From the NCBI GenBank assembly GCA_004123355.1, contig SCHM01000006.1, forward strand, positions 124,001-188,000: DNA of 64,000 bases. Reading direction: 5' to 3'. A program made the position numbers and the translations under genes. Below the pieces are notes generated by a model that saw only the letters and a list, made by a program, of their open reading frames with translations, made no database searches and had not been told where the DNA came from. Positions 13,713 through 24,997 of this stretch are shown piece after piece. This stretch comes from Amphirosellinia nigrospora. Taxonomy: Eukaryota; Ascomycota; Sordariomycetes; Xylariales; Xylariaceae. Position 1 is the first letter of the stretch. Each line of letters begins with the position of its first letter.

Positions 13713-14425
13713 CGAGAATCCGGCCGAGTAGGTGGTTTGAATCAGGGTATATTCTGTCTGCTACCAGTCATGTGTGACGGACGGTCTCGAATTAGGCAAG
13801 TCGCTGCAAGCCGCTGGGGCTATAATGGCTATAATATGCAGGTGATGCTTATAGTTGAACAATCTTCCAATCGGGCATCTTTAAACGACCCCGCAATATG
13901 CCGCAAGCTCCAAGTTCTCGAGCTTCATCTCCAATAGTCTTGACTACCTATGCACCAGCGAGTGGCTTTCCAAGTTTCCCATCGTTGTTTCATCCACTCG
14001 AGCCAGCTGTTTCATTGTCGGGACCTCCCCTTCTAAACCTGATTCTCCGTATCTGCTGAGCGATTTAAGTGAAACATCCACTTCATCGCAGCAGGTAGTT
14101 CAAATGCCCGACCCCGCCATGGCCGTTCCGGTGGTTCCTCCACCGCCTCCGGCATCGAACCCCGACGGTCACCGGAGATCGTCAACAATAGCATCGCCGC
14201 CAAGCGACCACGGCGCCTCTTCTTCAGCCATGGCTTCGGTCGGAGCACGTCTTCCCTGCCCCCAGGTCCCACCCTCACTGCCCTCTTCCATCTCCAAAGC
14301 CCCACCATCAGTCTCCGGGTCGCGGTTCACCGCGACCTCACCGCCGACCACAGTCAGTGGCGGTGCAGGACCACCGGCGCCGATTCATGGCACTGCACGC
14401 CGTCAGCAGCACAAACACGACAACT
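13713..14425. other. spacer between RecQ and BLOC-1 gene
   Basis: The first half shows no gene. From 14104 a Pro/Ser-rich open frame (MPDPAMAVPVVPPPPP) runs to 14520 and overlaps the next gene in another frame. It may be an N-terminal extension of that gene if a frame break lies between them. Confidence 0.35.
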
Positions 14426-14979
14426 ATGTCGCTGAACCCCAACATGCCTTCCCGCGACTCGCAGCTACATGTGGCCGAGGCGCGCGCGGCGCTCGTGGCG
14501 TCCATGTCGAACATGCTTGACAGCGAGCTGCAATCGCGCGCGTCAGTCTTACACGCCAACGCTACCGTATGTCGCGACAAGAGCAAGACGTTGCTAAAGC
14601 GACCGAGGCGCTGCGCAAAGAAATGATAAGCTCGCCAAAGTGGCCAAAGACGCTGGGCGCAAGATCAAAGAGCTCGGCAATGTGCAAAATTGGGCCGAGG
14701 TACTCGAGCGGACTTCATGGTCCTAGAGGAGACGATGAGGCTTGTGAGGGGCGGTGGTGCAGACAGTGAGGATGACGAGAGCTGTAGTGAGTGCTCGGGG
14801 AGTTATTGGTCCGGAGCGAGAGTGAAGGGGAGGGCGAGGGTGACACTAGGCTGGGAAGTTCAAAAGCCAGTCGTAGAGGCAGTGTAATTGACTTAAATGA
14901 GCCACGAGGAGTAAGGAAGAGAAAGGCATCGCTGGCAAAGGGAGAAGGGAAAGGGGCTGGGTGGTTGTGCTCTGGGTAG
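14426..14979 (+). CDS. BLS1: BLOC-1 subunit 1 (BLS1 / GCN5L1-like)
   Basis: A small coiled-coil protein of the BLOC-1 complex, which acts in endosomal cargo sorting. The diagnostic part is split over three frames. It reads EARAALVASMSNMLDSELQ, then MSRQEQDVAKATEALRK, then KLAKVAKDAGRKIKELGN, then VQNWAEVLERDFMVLEETM, matching the GCN5L1 pattern with its conserved NW and hydrophobic heptads. Frame breaks fall at about 14565, 14622 and 14710, each repaired by one base. A Ser/Glu-rich, then basic tail follows (RRGSVIDLNEPRGVRKRKAS), also after a frame change. Start ATG 14426 (MSLNPNMPSRD) is chosen because the family usually has a short N-terminus; an upstream start at 14104 cannot be excluded. 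Confidence 0.7.
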
Positions 14980-15551
14980 TGACAGCTCTACGGTAGTTGG
15001 CGGAAGCACCTCGTCGAATGCATCTCGACTGATAATTCCGCGCCGAAGTTACCAAAGTCCCGCACGGGACCATCTCGCTTGATGAAGCCATCTTGGAAAG
15101 TCTCGCAGAGGCTTTAGCGACAGATATGCGCGTAGGGCTCACGTCAACAGAGTGCAAACGGCATAATTATGAATTACCGCACCCACAGTGAAATTGTATT
15201 TCGACACTACGGATGAAATCGCGTGGATAATTGGATGATCTTTTGGACTTACCTACAATAGGGTTATTCGGTCAGGAGACCTTGAGTAAACCCGGTACTA
15301 CAAGGCTCCTGACCGGTTCAAACGAGCTCATGATTTTACGACATTTTTAGCACATGATATCTGATCAGGAGTGGCATAGTATCCTTTTAAAACGTTCGGT
15401 TTTTGTATAATTTACTATTAAGATAGCTATAGCGTATATTTATCATCATATGTAGCACATGTAGTGAAAACCTTGGACTCCAAAGTTTATGGATTCCCGA
15501 GACGTTCTCTTTAACCATTGTAGACCGTATTGATGCGTGAATCATACCGAA
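14980..15551. other. convergent 3' regions
   Basis: A short coding-like tail of the BLOC-1 gene may reach about 15080 in another frame (LIIPRRSYQSPARDHLA). The rest is AT-rich with no gene seen. Confidence 0.4.
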
Positions 15552-16585
15552 TTAACCCAACTTGACCTCATGACCTCTAAAGAGATAAGGCAACATGACA
15601 GCCCGCTTCTTTTGTACTTGCCACCAACTGTGCGGTAGGCTCTTTCCTTACCCACCCAGATTAATAAAATACGACCAATGTATAAACACGACCAGGCTTG
15701 GGAGCGTGTGACGAGGATGATGCCAGCCCATGCGATAACTCAAACATGTAGTTTGGACACGTCACGAGACTAAAGCCCAGCCCTTAGGGATTGCGGGCCG
15801 TTTCGCCAGGCTTGCGCAGAGTCGAGAGATACAGTGAACGTTAGCGTTGCAAAGCTCTCCAGACGTATAAAGCGAGACCGAGGTTCAGCAGGCGATGAAA
15901 GGAAGTGTTCCGATCGCGCTGCGGGGAAAAGGGAGCGTAGATCTCGAGCGCACCAACAGACCGGCAAAGACCAGTAGAAGAACGAGTTTCGCACTATAAA
16001 AGCCGCTGGCATGGTGTTTGCGCTGAACTTGTGCCGAATAAGACCTCGAGCTCACGCTTCAGGAAGTGGAGCATATCATGATGAAGGCAGTGTTGTACCG
16101 ATGTGAGAGACCCGAAGCTGCGACAGGGTTGGGAGGGGTACGATGCCTTGAGGTACGGATATACGCGGGATATAGGTGGTTGCGGACGCCGACGAAAAGG
16201 GGTGGAAGATAAGGGGACCGAAGTATTCGCAGAGGTATACAAGTTTCCATGAGATCTGCGCGCCTATATTTTACAAGATGTGTTAGTTTGAGGGGCAGCC
16301 CAACTAAGTCTATACTACAATGTGAATCGTACCGAGGTCCTTGACTAAAATCTCCTGGACCTTCATAACAGGCTCCTGCTCCTTCATCACAGCATTGCGG
16401 TCCTTGAGAGTCTTCAAAGAGACTGGGTCGAAGATGCCGATTCGGTTGAAGTCTGACGTCTTCGTCGCCGAGGCAATTGCCTTCTTCGTGAACTCGACCG
16501 TAGCATCGTCTGGAAGCTCAATGGTGGGGGGAAGGCCTTTCAGACCCCTCCGGGACCGGCTGGTGACCTTGAGAGTGAACACCAT
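15552..16585 (-). CDS. TSC13: very-long-chain trans-2-enoyl-CoA reductase TSC13, heavily frame-broken
   Basis: An ER membrane enzyme doing the last reduction of very-long-chain fatty acid elongation. Exon 1 (16585 to about 16336) encodes the ubiquitin-like N-terminus MVFTLKVTSRSRRGLKGLPP with NRIGIFDPVSLKTLKDR and VKDLG. An intron of about 70 nt (GTACGA...ATATAG) leads to AQISWKLVYLCEYFGPLIFH. Then, across several frames, come LHFLKRELEVLF, KFSANTMPAAF, RNSFFYW, LNLGLALYV, GELCNANVH, LSTLRKPG, LVTCPNYMFE and KKRAVMLPYLF to a TAA at 15552. The KR of FLKRE and the Tyr of CPNY match residues reported essential in yeast Tsc13. At least six one-base frame changes are needed, the densest in the window. 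No in-frame stop inside the aligned segments needed a base substitution to explain it. Confidence 0.85.
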
Positions 16586-16790
16586 ATTGTTCTCGTCAGA
16601 TACACTACGCGAAGGAAAGGGATTGGCCTGACCGTGAATAGGCTGGCACTCAACTCGAGCTTCTCTACCTAGGTATTTAAAAGAAAGTTAAGTTGGATAA
16701 TGCGGGGCAGATTGTCGACGCCTAGCCCAAGGGTTGCACAGTTCCAATTCGGGAGTCCGCGGGCGCGACTTCGTTTTTTTGGCTTTTCTA

Positions 16791-17158
16791 CGGAGGTCTG
16801 GGCCAAAATCACCCATTATCCTGAACAATGGTGCAAAGTGCAAATACAAAAGATTATATACCGTATAACGGCTTGGAAAGCAATGTTTCGGGCCGGCAAT
16901 AGTTTTAAGAATATAGACCACTAATTACGCTATAACGTTAGCGCAGATGGGCATAGCAAGCGCTAGCTATAGCGGAGTTCAGGGCTTAGCCTACCTAGTT
17001 GGGTAGATGCCTAGTTAGCTTCTAAGGTTGTTATTAACGCTGTCGGGCTGCCGGCGGCCCGATGGACTGCCTGCCAAGCCGTCACACCGTATACAATCTT
17101 TTCTATTTGCACTTTGTACTATTGTCAAGGATAATGGTGATTTTGGCCCAGACCTCCG
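16791..17158. mobile_element. 368-bp fold-back element with ~110-bp terminal inverted repeats and TA flanks (MITE candidate)
   Basis: The left arm (16791 to about 16899) and right arm (about 17048-17158) are inverted copies that still align over roughly 110 bp with a handful of mismatches and indels. The outer ends are CGGAGGTCTGGGCC... and its complement. Both ends abut a TA dinucleotide (16789-16790 and 17159-17160), the target duplication of Tc1/mariner/Fot1-pogo elements. The middle 150 bp is non-coding. No transposase is present, so this would be a non-autonomous element. Arm divergence of roughly 10-15 percent suggests it is not recent, although sequence errors inflate that figure. Confidence 0.82.
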
Positions 17159-17851
17159 TAAAATTTGTTGAGTATGATAAATTAAGTACTTAACTACTCC
17201 TGAGAGTCAGGCTGGGTCGCAGTTCCGACGTCATCATTGGTCCATATTTGGCAATGTCCCACTTCTCGGTTCTGCATCTCTCCTGCATTGTGGTTACAAC
17301 CAGTTGATGCCAAAACATGTGCATGGACAGCTCCGAGGTATCTCCAAGCATTTACTTTTATGGTTTGTGTTCTGAATTCGTACAGAGTAATTAATAGCAG
17401 TCATTCTTTCTTTCCGTTTTGGACAAAGAAGATGGCCCCGGACATATCTTTGTAAGAACGGATAACTGAAATAGGGTATCCGTGGTTTGTACTTATCGTG
17501 GTGAACACACTAAACAAGGATCGGAGACTGAGTGGCCAAATCTAGGATAGATCTAAAGGAAGGAATCTAGCTGGGCAACTACAACCGAGAGGTTTTATGC
17601 TACGTGGTGGGGGCGTAGCCCCCCATCTCCCCCCCACTGCCACCACTGCCACTTCCACACGCCACAGTGGTGATTGACAATATGTGGTGCTACGATGGGC
17701 CCACCCGCGGGCCGCGGGCAATCGGTACCTACCTCTTAGTACCACGCCCCCACCGTTGTCACGTACGTCAAAGAACCTACCTAGAGCAAGCTTCAACGAT
17801 ACAAAGGAACAAAACAAACGTCAACGTCACTCAAGTGATAGCTAGCTCCCC
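17159..17851. other. intergenic region downstream of the fold-back element
   Basis: No coding signal. Near 17600-17760 there are short CCACTGCC/GGGCCC-rich inverted stretches of no clear meaning. Confidence 0.45.
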
Positions 17852-17888
17852 ATGGATTCTCAGCACACCAGTCGGTAGTGACTATTAA

Positions 17889-19200
17889 ATGAAAGATCAC
17901 TTCCACAAGTGGAAGTATGCCGCCACCGAACACACCCGAGGAGGGCTTGGTCTCGACCACGACTCTTGCCCTCCGCCTCTTCTCCAAGGGGAGTCGGCAT
18001 CACCTATCGTCGACCTTAGGGCGCTCGAATACGAGGGCGAAGTTGACGAAAACTTGATATGCCCGATTTGTCGCTTGCCACTAGTGTCTCCGACTATTAC
18101 GAATTGTGACCATGTCTTCTGCCAGAAATGTATTGTTCAGGCCCACAGCTTGAATCCCGTTTGCCCGGTCGACCGTCTGCCACTGAAACTCCCTGACGAG
18201 ACGCGAACCGCCCCAAAATCGTCCATAACCAACTTGACAATCTACTCGTCCGATGTCCAAACCGATCCCACGGCTGCAGTCTTGCAGTGGCCAGGTCTCT
18301 TGTCGAGAACCACGTCACTCGCTACTGCGACAAGACCCTCGTGCCTTGCCCACATCCCTCCTGTGACAAAACCGTGATTCGCAGAGACTCTGGGAAAGGG
18401 TGCCTGCATTACCATGTGAAATGCGAGTATTGCGAGCATATATATGAGAAGCGGACATAGAAGAGCACCAAGACAACCATTGTACGAACAGAAAGAAGAC
18501 CTGTGAGCTGTGCGAAACCGATTATGTGCGTCACAAGCAAGATGAACATGTGAAGGAATGCCCAGAAGCAGAAACATCATGCAAGTTTGCGCCATTTGGC
18601 TGCATGTTCCTGGTAAAACGCAAAAAACTTGGCGAACACGCACGACTGTGCGAATATCGAGTAGTTGGACCCGTGGGAGAACAAATGGCAGAGCTTCGGG
18701 CGGAGCTTAAGGCCCTTCAAGAAAAGGACCAACTAAAAGAACGGCGGATCAAATTCCTCGAAAACAAGGAGTTCTCTGCGCCCACGACAAATGCATCGGA
18801 GGGGATGACAAATATTAACCTCCCAGAGAACACAGCACACACAGATCCAGCCCCCTACGAGTCTCGAGATCAGTATTTCTTATCACTATTCGAGACAGTG
18901 GAAGCCAAAGTCGAGCGTCTATCCTCTGCCCTTAATGAAGTCGAAGGTCGGCATTCTGTGATGCTATTCAATGAGACGCTACCAATCAAAGACCAACTTA
19001 CCGAGATTCGTAGTACGCTAGGTGTTCTTGGAATGCATGTCCGATGGTTGATGAATTTCAGGTTGCAGGAAAGAGGAAGAGTTGGGGCGAACGGCCCTAA
19101 TATAAGCGGCTCATTAGCTGGAACCCAAGACAACATCAATGACCCAAATCTATCTCGGCGCCTCAGTGATACTATACGAGAACACCCACCACGATTATAG
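17889..19200 (+). CDS. RING finger plus TRAF-type zinc finger protein
   Basis: A probable ubiquitin ligase of the fungal RING/TRAF-zinc-finger type. The RING is ICPICRLPLVSP...NCDHVFCQKCIVQAHSLNPVCPVDRLPL, ending in C-P-x-D rather than the second CxxC, which is usual in this group. After a frame change (about 18220, one C missing) come TRAF-type fingers: NLLVRCPNRSHGC, CPHPSCDKTV and CLHYHVKCEYCEHIYEK. A second change (about 18458, one G missing) leads to CTNRKKTCELCETDYVRHK, then CKFAPFGCMFLVKRKKLGEH. A coiled coil follows (AELRAELKALQEKDQLKERR). The open frame starts at 17889. A more likely start is ATG 17852 (MDSQHTS) spliced over a short intron ending near 17940, which would remove the poorly conserved first 17 residues. 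Confidence 0.85.
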
Positions 19201-20842
19201 AACTGCGCCCCCGGTATTATGTTTCCTGTGTCCAGAGACTTGCATCCAAACAACAGTACGGCCCCGATCAGGTGCTCTAGCTTTCATGCTATCGATTGTC
19301 AACCTTGGTTGGGCTATGACAGCATTCTCCAAAATTAAACCGACAAGAAACAAAATACCCAGTACCCTGATAGCCTGCTCGGTACGAGTAGTTCACCCAG
19401 GATCGAGGGTCACTTACTGCACAGTCCTCGTCTGATTGAAAACCGCCTGGGTTGGCGTATGAGCCTTGCGCTTGCTCCTTATCCTTGCCTTCTATCTACT
19501 CCCAACTCGACGCAACCAGCCGCAAGGAGAGACCAGAACCTCAAATCCCATCAGCGATCCAGCGTTATCCCCACTCGGAGCACCCCACGACACAAATGGA
19601 ATCACCGCCAAGCGAGTTCGCCAATGTTCAAAAGGCGGCTATTAAAAGGTAGCCAAGACCTGCCGGCGCTGTACTCATACACTTGTCATTGGCGGTAAAA
19701 TGTCGGAGGCTCCAAAGAATTATGATAAGACAGATCAAGTTGCCATGGGACTACTTTGTTGTATGCGCGGCAGATTGTTCCCACCGGGCTATCACGTCTA
19801 ACTATCAGATCTGAGTAACGTTTTTGATGTTACGTTAGGGTGCCGAAGCTCAGCCCGAGCACGTAAAGAGAAATCGCCCAGTGAATAATGCTAACTATAA
19901 TGCGAATTATCTCGTCTACGAGTCGAATTATACTCGGAAAGTTGGCATTTCCTCCAAGTAGAGACAGATTGTCTTCAATGCCCACGGTGAAAGGTTGATG
20001 CTTACTGCTAGTTAGTGACTTAACAATATTACTATCCCCCCAAACGAGGGACCAGCCACGTGCACTGTCATGTCCAAATTCTTTCTAACATGCCGCCAAG
20101 TGCCGCAATACAAGTTTATATCACAGTCTATTGTGAACAGTAATTCTATTGCCCCGCCCTACAGCTGTGCTGGGCAAATTATATCTGGAGGGACAAAGCT
20201 GTATCGGCATGGTAATTGAGGAGTGCGAATATAGTTCGCTAAGAAAATAATGCGTTTATTATTCAGTCCAGCAAGTGCGAACTAACTGAGTTCGTGCCAG
20301 CTCAACGAAGTATTAGCGGAATATAATACAGTTACAAACAATGCCATAATTTAAACTTGTCAACATTATAGGCTACTCGAAGACACCACCTATTGTCTTG
20401 CCTTGTAAAGCATTGCTACAGTCCTAGTCCACTGAGTAGTAGTCTTACTAATGACTTCGCATTAGAGGCCACGGACATGAGACCTGGAGGTCACAGGTCG
20501 CCATCACTATTACGAACGATTTGCCTAGGTGGAGTCTAAAGCGAATAGATACACTCTACAGACAAGTTTTTCTTCTTTAAAGCAGATACGCAATCCTTAA
20601 GGGGGGATTGGTCTTTCAACCGTAGGCAAATCCATGCATGTGGTTTTGTTGACTGCTAGGTCTAAACACATGCTCTAATTGCTAGTCACCAAGTCCCTCA
20701 ACCTCCTCAAGTTTTTGATCTCAATTTATCGCGCCTTGGTAGTTCTTAAACTTTTGGCCGTGAGGTATCATCGATGAGGTAGCACCACCCATGCCGCCGT
20801 TTTCTTCCATACCAATGCTTCATCATCAGCATTTCATCTTTC
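19201..20842. other. gene-free, increasingly AT-rich spacer
   Basis: Short open frames at 19139-19698 have no recognisable content. From 19700 on, the sequence is AT-rich with stops in all frames. Nothing else was recognised. Confidence 0.5.
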
Positions 20843-22227
20843 CTAGCTTGTAGTCTTCGTCAACGCTTTTTCGAGTACTTCGTTGAAATAGTTTAAAAAC
20901 AACCATCTGCCTGACTCTTTCCAATTTGTCTTATGCCAGTCATTTGCGGTCTGTGGCCAGAATTCCAGGACGGGCAGCAGTGTATAGTCGTGAGCCATGA
21001 TGACGAGGATGTTCTTATCAGCGTCGAACAACTCCATCTTTTCAAGTGCTTTTCGAGCTAACTCGACGTCGTATGGATGACCAGCTTTTACTTGGGTAAA
21101 TGGCTTGTTGTCAGAATGGTCTGGGTGGACATGGTCGACGAAGATATGACCTGGGCACACATTTGTGCGTAGGTTGAATCTATGGTCAGCTCCTAGTGGC
21201 GATGGCGTTAGCTCCTTGGGGAGGGGAAGGTATTGAGTTGGCCGCCATTGAGATGCGTGGTGGCCAGTGTCGGCGCCCATCTGTGTCATGTTAGAGTTCG
21301 TTCTTTTTTAGCGACATAATTTTTTACGTCTCCTGCCATAACATCTGAATATCGAGTAGATAATTTACTTACTATAAACACGTTAGTCATCTTTTTCTAG
21401 AGTGAGTTCTACTTTGAATCGCCATTGAAGCGATGGGAGAAGTCGTTCTGATACGTACCGAGAATAAAGCGTGATGGGGAACAACTTGTTCTAGCTAGTC
21501 CAACAATGTGATCTGCTGTATGCTGTATTGATACTGTTAGCATAGAAATCAAAGGCTTGCAGAGTCTGACTTACACCAGTGGCCTCTAGCAGATAAAAGC
21601 TACCATCTTTAAAGTAGTCGATAGCTCGGAAACCTTCTATTACCAGCCCCTCAGACTCGGTTCCGAAATCGAGCTGCCGAATATTTCGCCCTTCATAATC
21701 GGCCTCCAGTATCTGACCCTTCGGGTCCTTTGGGTAGCCTGGCAACACCGTTTCCTCAAAATTCGGGCCAACAACAAGGTCCGTAGTAGCCGGAAACCCC
21801 GCAGGATTGCCTGTATGATCTAAATGATGATGGCTGCGGGGAAGGTCAGCACAGCAAAGCGTAAAGAGTTTCTACAAGCGCAACGAACCTCCAAATAACT
21901 GCTTCGATAGATTTTAGGTCAATTCCTCTGTGCTGCAGGAATTCCGAGACATCTTCGCCCATCGATTGAGAATTCTTTATGATAGGCCAATACCGGGGCG
22001 ACAGGTTCCCAGGGTCTTTGCGGATGCCAAGATCGAAGACAACCCGTCTTCCAGAGCGTTCGTTCTCAATAAAAAAGACGTAGGCTGGCGCCTTCAAACC
22101 CTCCTGGCTGATACACTCTGGTACCGGTTCCATGAAGAAGGAAAAAGGACCGCTGATTCGAGCGCCATTGTCGATGATCGTAACTTTGGCAATCGACTGG
22201 CTTTCTGGTAGGGTGACTGAAATCATA
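20843..22227 (-). CDS. metallo-beta-lactamase-fold hydrolase (lactonase-like)
   Basis: A zinc-dependent hydrolase of the metallo-beta-lactamase superfamily, most like fungal and bacterial lactonase-type members; the substrate is unknown. ATG 22227 gives MISVTLPESQSIAKVTIID. The metal motif is created by splicing: IW + SHHHLDHTG (HxHxDH) across a 55-nt intron (21888-21834). A second intron (21574-21523) yields EATGHTADHIVGLART, with a further metal-ligand His. After a longer gap (21458-21281) comes MGADTGHHASQWRPTQYLPLP, then the late ligand in VIMAHDYTLLPVLEFWP. The phase at the 21459/21280 junction does not fit a simple splice, so a micro-exon or a one-base error lies there. Length is about 350 residues. 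Its neighbours give no pathway clue. Confidence 0.87.
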
Positions 22228-24359
22228 GTGAAGGCGAGAAACGTCAAAGGTCCTATAGAGATAGATTGTATCGCAGGACGTCTTAGAATATCGATTGAGC
22301 AAAGAGACAGTGTTATAGATATAGCTCACTGGTTTGCTTGTCAGACAGCCACGGAGTTCGCATAAGGTTACATTAATGACGACGAGCACGAAAACACCCT
22401 ATAATGTAGAGTTCTCGAGTCTCGGCATGCTTAACCGAGGGGTAGGTCGCGACGCGACAAGACCCGCTCAACGTTTAACCGGTCCCGGACGAGCCGGAGT
22501 TATGAATGTTCCACAAACGGCGGCGAACATACCCGAACTAGCAACTGCTGACTGAAAGTCAAGGGGGATTGCATATTCGAAATACTGGAGGTTGTTAGCT
22601 GGAATCATCAGACGCTCGCTGTGTGATTGCTAGGTGGATTGGCCAAGAGTTTAGTCGCAACCTTTACACTCTACCCTATGGCACAACATGGAACAGGGAA
22701 CTCCAATTTTGAATGCCGAGACCTATCCTTTTGAATGTCTACTCGGTAGAGTGGCGTTTGGTAAGAATAAGCAAACAATACTCTTAGAACAATATTTCAT
22801 ATCCTAGGATTAATATGGTATAATCAGATTAAGACTACTTGATAACCTAACGGTATATTTTAATATATGGGCCTTCAACGCCCCTACACTTAGAGCCGGC
22901 TCTGCTAAACCTTTTTTCAGAAGCTTTGTCTTACTGATACCCATGGTTTGTATTAAATTATAAGTTAGACTTATTTCGGAGAAAAGGTATATAGTCATTT
23001 TAGAAAAACCACAACTCAACTTAAAACCATCCCCTTGACATTGACTTCCTCGAACAATACGCAAAATAAACACTAAAAATAACACATCGACTGCCAAAAT
23101 AAGAGTCCAAGAACGAAAATCTAAGAACAAGGTCTGAGGACAGGGATTTCAACATAAAGTTCCTATCTATACTACGGACTAAGTACTTGGTTTGCTCTCC
23201 GATGTGTCGGGCAGTTCAAACGGCACTTCTCGCATTCGAACCCCTTGTAAGACAGGGTATGTAAGTTGTTCTGATCCCCGAGCTCCGAGAGCCAAGCTCT
23301 CGGCCGTCGGACATGGGATCTCCGTACTAGGAGCTATACAAGCAATTTGGTCACATTCTCGACCTCCAGTGCCTCTTCGACGGGTAGTAGTAGTACCAAG
23401 GCGCAAACGCCAGCTACGTGTGGCGCGACCTGAAAAGAGTCACAGAGCGCGCATGTAAAGCTCAATTTTTCATTAGTAATGTTGCTAGAACACTGGATCA
23501 CGACTACCGCGTTATCGTGGTGGCCACAGCAGGTTTATAAAGCATCTCATTCAGGATGCTCCGAGGTTGGTAACGCCGAAGTCGGGGCTACTCAGTTCGT
23601 CGACCTATTCGGAAACGATGATTAAGCCCTTTTCGATGAATTATAATAGCAGATCCCGTACCTACAGCTTGATAGTGAATTGAATCAGGTGAGTTCTTAA
23701 AATTATGACCTCTCCTACACTACATATTAGGATCTGCACGTATAAAAAAGGTCGGTCTATACAATATATCTACCACCAAGAAGGTAGCTATAGAAATCTC
23801 CTTAATTGTATAACTGGAATATAACACAAAAAATACAACAAAGTAGAATTATAATGTGTACTTGTTTTCTCCTTCATGCCCTTCGTAGCAGAATAGTGTC
23901 TACTTATTTACACCTGATAGGTGGCTGACCATTAGTCTACACAATCCTATTATAGCCACGATTTATCGGTGTTAGGCTTTTACATAGAGAAATGGATTAA
24001 ATATCACCCGAGCTGCTACGTCTAACTGTTGATCAAAGCGATAATATGCTGATCTCTGCGGGGGGGAATCATCAAGGTCATCAACGCATGGCGCCCTAAT
24101 CGTCCCGACTTTTGATCTGGGGGTGAAACTTGGGTCGTGGACCAAAAGGGGTTGCTGACGGCATCAAAGTCGGTCATTTTAACCGGTTGATGAATACATA
24201 CTTCTACTAACTCACCCCCCACCTTTTTTCTCCACTGGCATAACTTCACACATTGTTCTTGACTGCGATAAGAACATGTGTTAGTATGACATGAGATTAC
24301 GAAATCAGTTTTCATGAAACCCGGCTTCGAATTGCGTTAGTATCAGAGATATATACATT
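22228..24359. other. 2.1-kb AT-rich spacer
   Basis: Strongly AT-rich between 22790-23130 and 23640-24000. It could be old repeat-induced-mutated transposon DNA, but no terminal repeats or coding remnants could be identified. Open frames at 22810-23130 (-) and 23192-23458 (+) are not convincing. Confidence 0.4.
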
Positions 24360-24997
24360 ATGGCAGTACTACAAGACCTCCCAAACGAGACTCTGATTCT
24401 GATATTGAACTTCCTGGGCGCGATTGACCTCCAGTCCACGCTCCTCGCACAACGCGTGAACAGACGGTTTCGGGGCTTGATACAGGATACTGTCCTGTAC
24501 TCCGCTCCGAATGGTCAAACAGACATCCACTCCGACACTACTCCCGGCACTTCCGGAGCGGAGATCAACCCGCTTTTCCAGGCCAAGGTTCAGGGGTCTC
24601 TTTAACTCCGCCGACTGCTTCACGGCGGCCGAGCGCGCCCGCTACTGGGTCCTGACCCTGGATGGCGACCCTACGTTACCATTTCGACGTTTGCCATGGT
24701 AGTGGACCCGTGCCTCGCATCTAGGGATGCGTTCCTGCGGTCAGAGGCCTCGTGGCGTGGGTTAAGCCCGACGTTTGGCGTGTCTCCGCCTACGAAATAC
24801 CTCGACGTGGTCAAGAGCTTTGAGAGCGATACAGGTAGCCCAGTTGCGTACTTCCAGGTCGAATTACCTCCCTCGGGATTAAGTATGGGCCTCTTGTATG
24901 ACATTCTGCTATGTGAAGAGGCGCTATACGGACTGGATACGGGAAGCTGGCAGCTGCTTATTGGAAAAGCTTGAAGAGTTTTGACGTCTGTGAGTGA
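24360..24997 (+). CDS. F-box domain protein
   Basis: A probable substrate adaptor of an SCF ubiquitin ligase. The N-terminus LPNETLILILNFLGAIDLQS, with QRVNRRFRGLIQDTV, is an F-box. The rest follows a fungal F-box family that expands by duplication: LFQAKFRGLFNSADCF, TAAERARYW, LPFRRLPWVVDPCLASRDAF, SWRGLSPTFG, LPPSGLSMGLLYDILLCEEA, GSWQLLIGK, LKSFDVCE. Three frame changes are needed: one extra G at about 24590, one missing G at about 24698 and one missing G at about 24969. With these fixed, the stop is the TGA at 24995-24997 and the protein has about 212 residues. No introns are seen. Confidence 0.82.

Noticed and set aside
15552-16585. TSC13 as a decayed pseudogene
   Set aside because: All family blocks are present in order, and the breaks are one-base indels like those in other essential genes; substitution-type stops were not needed to explain it.
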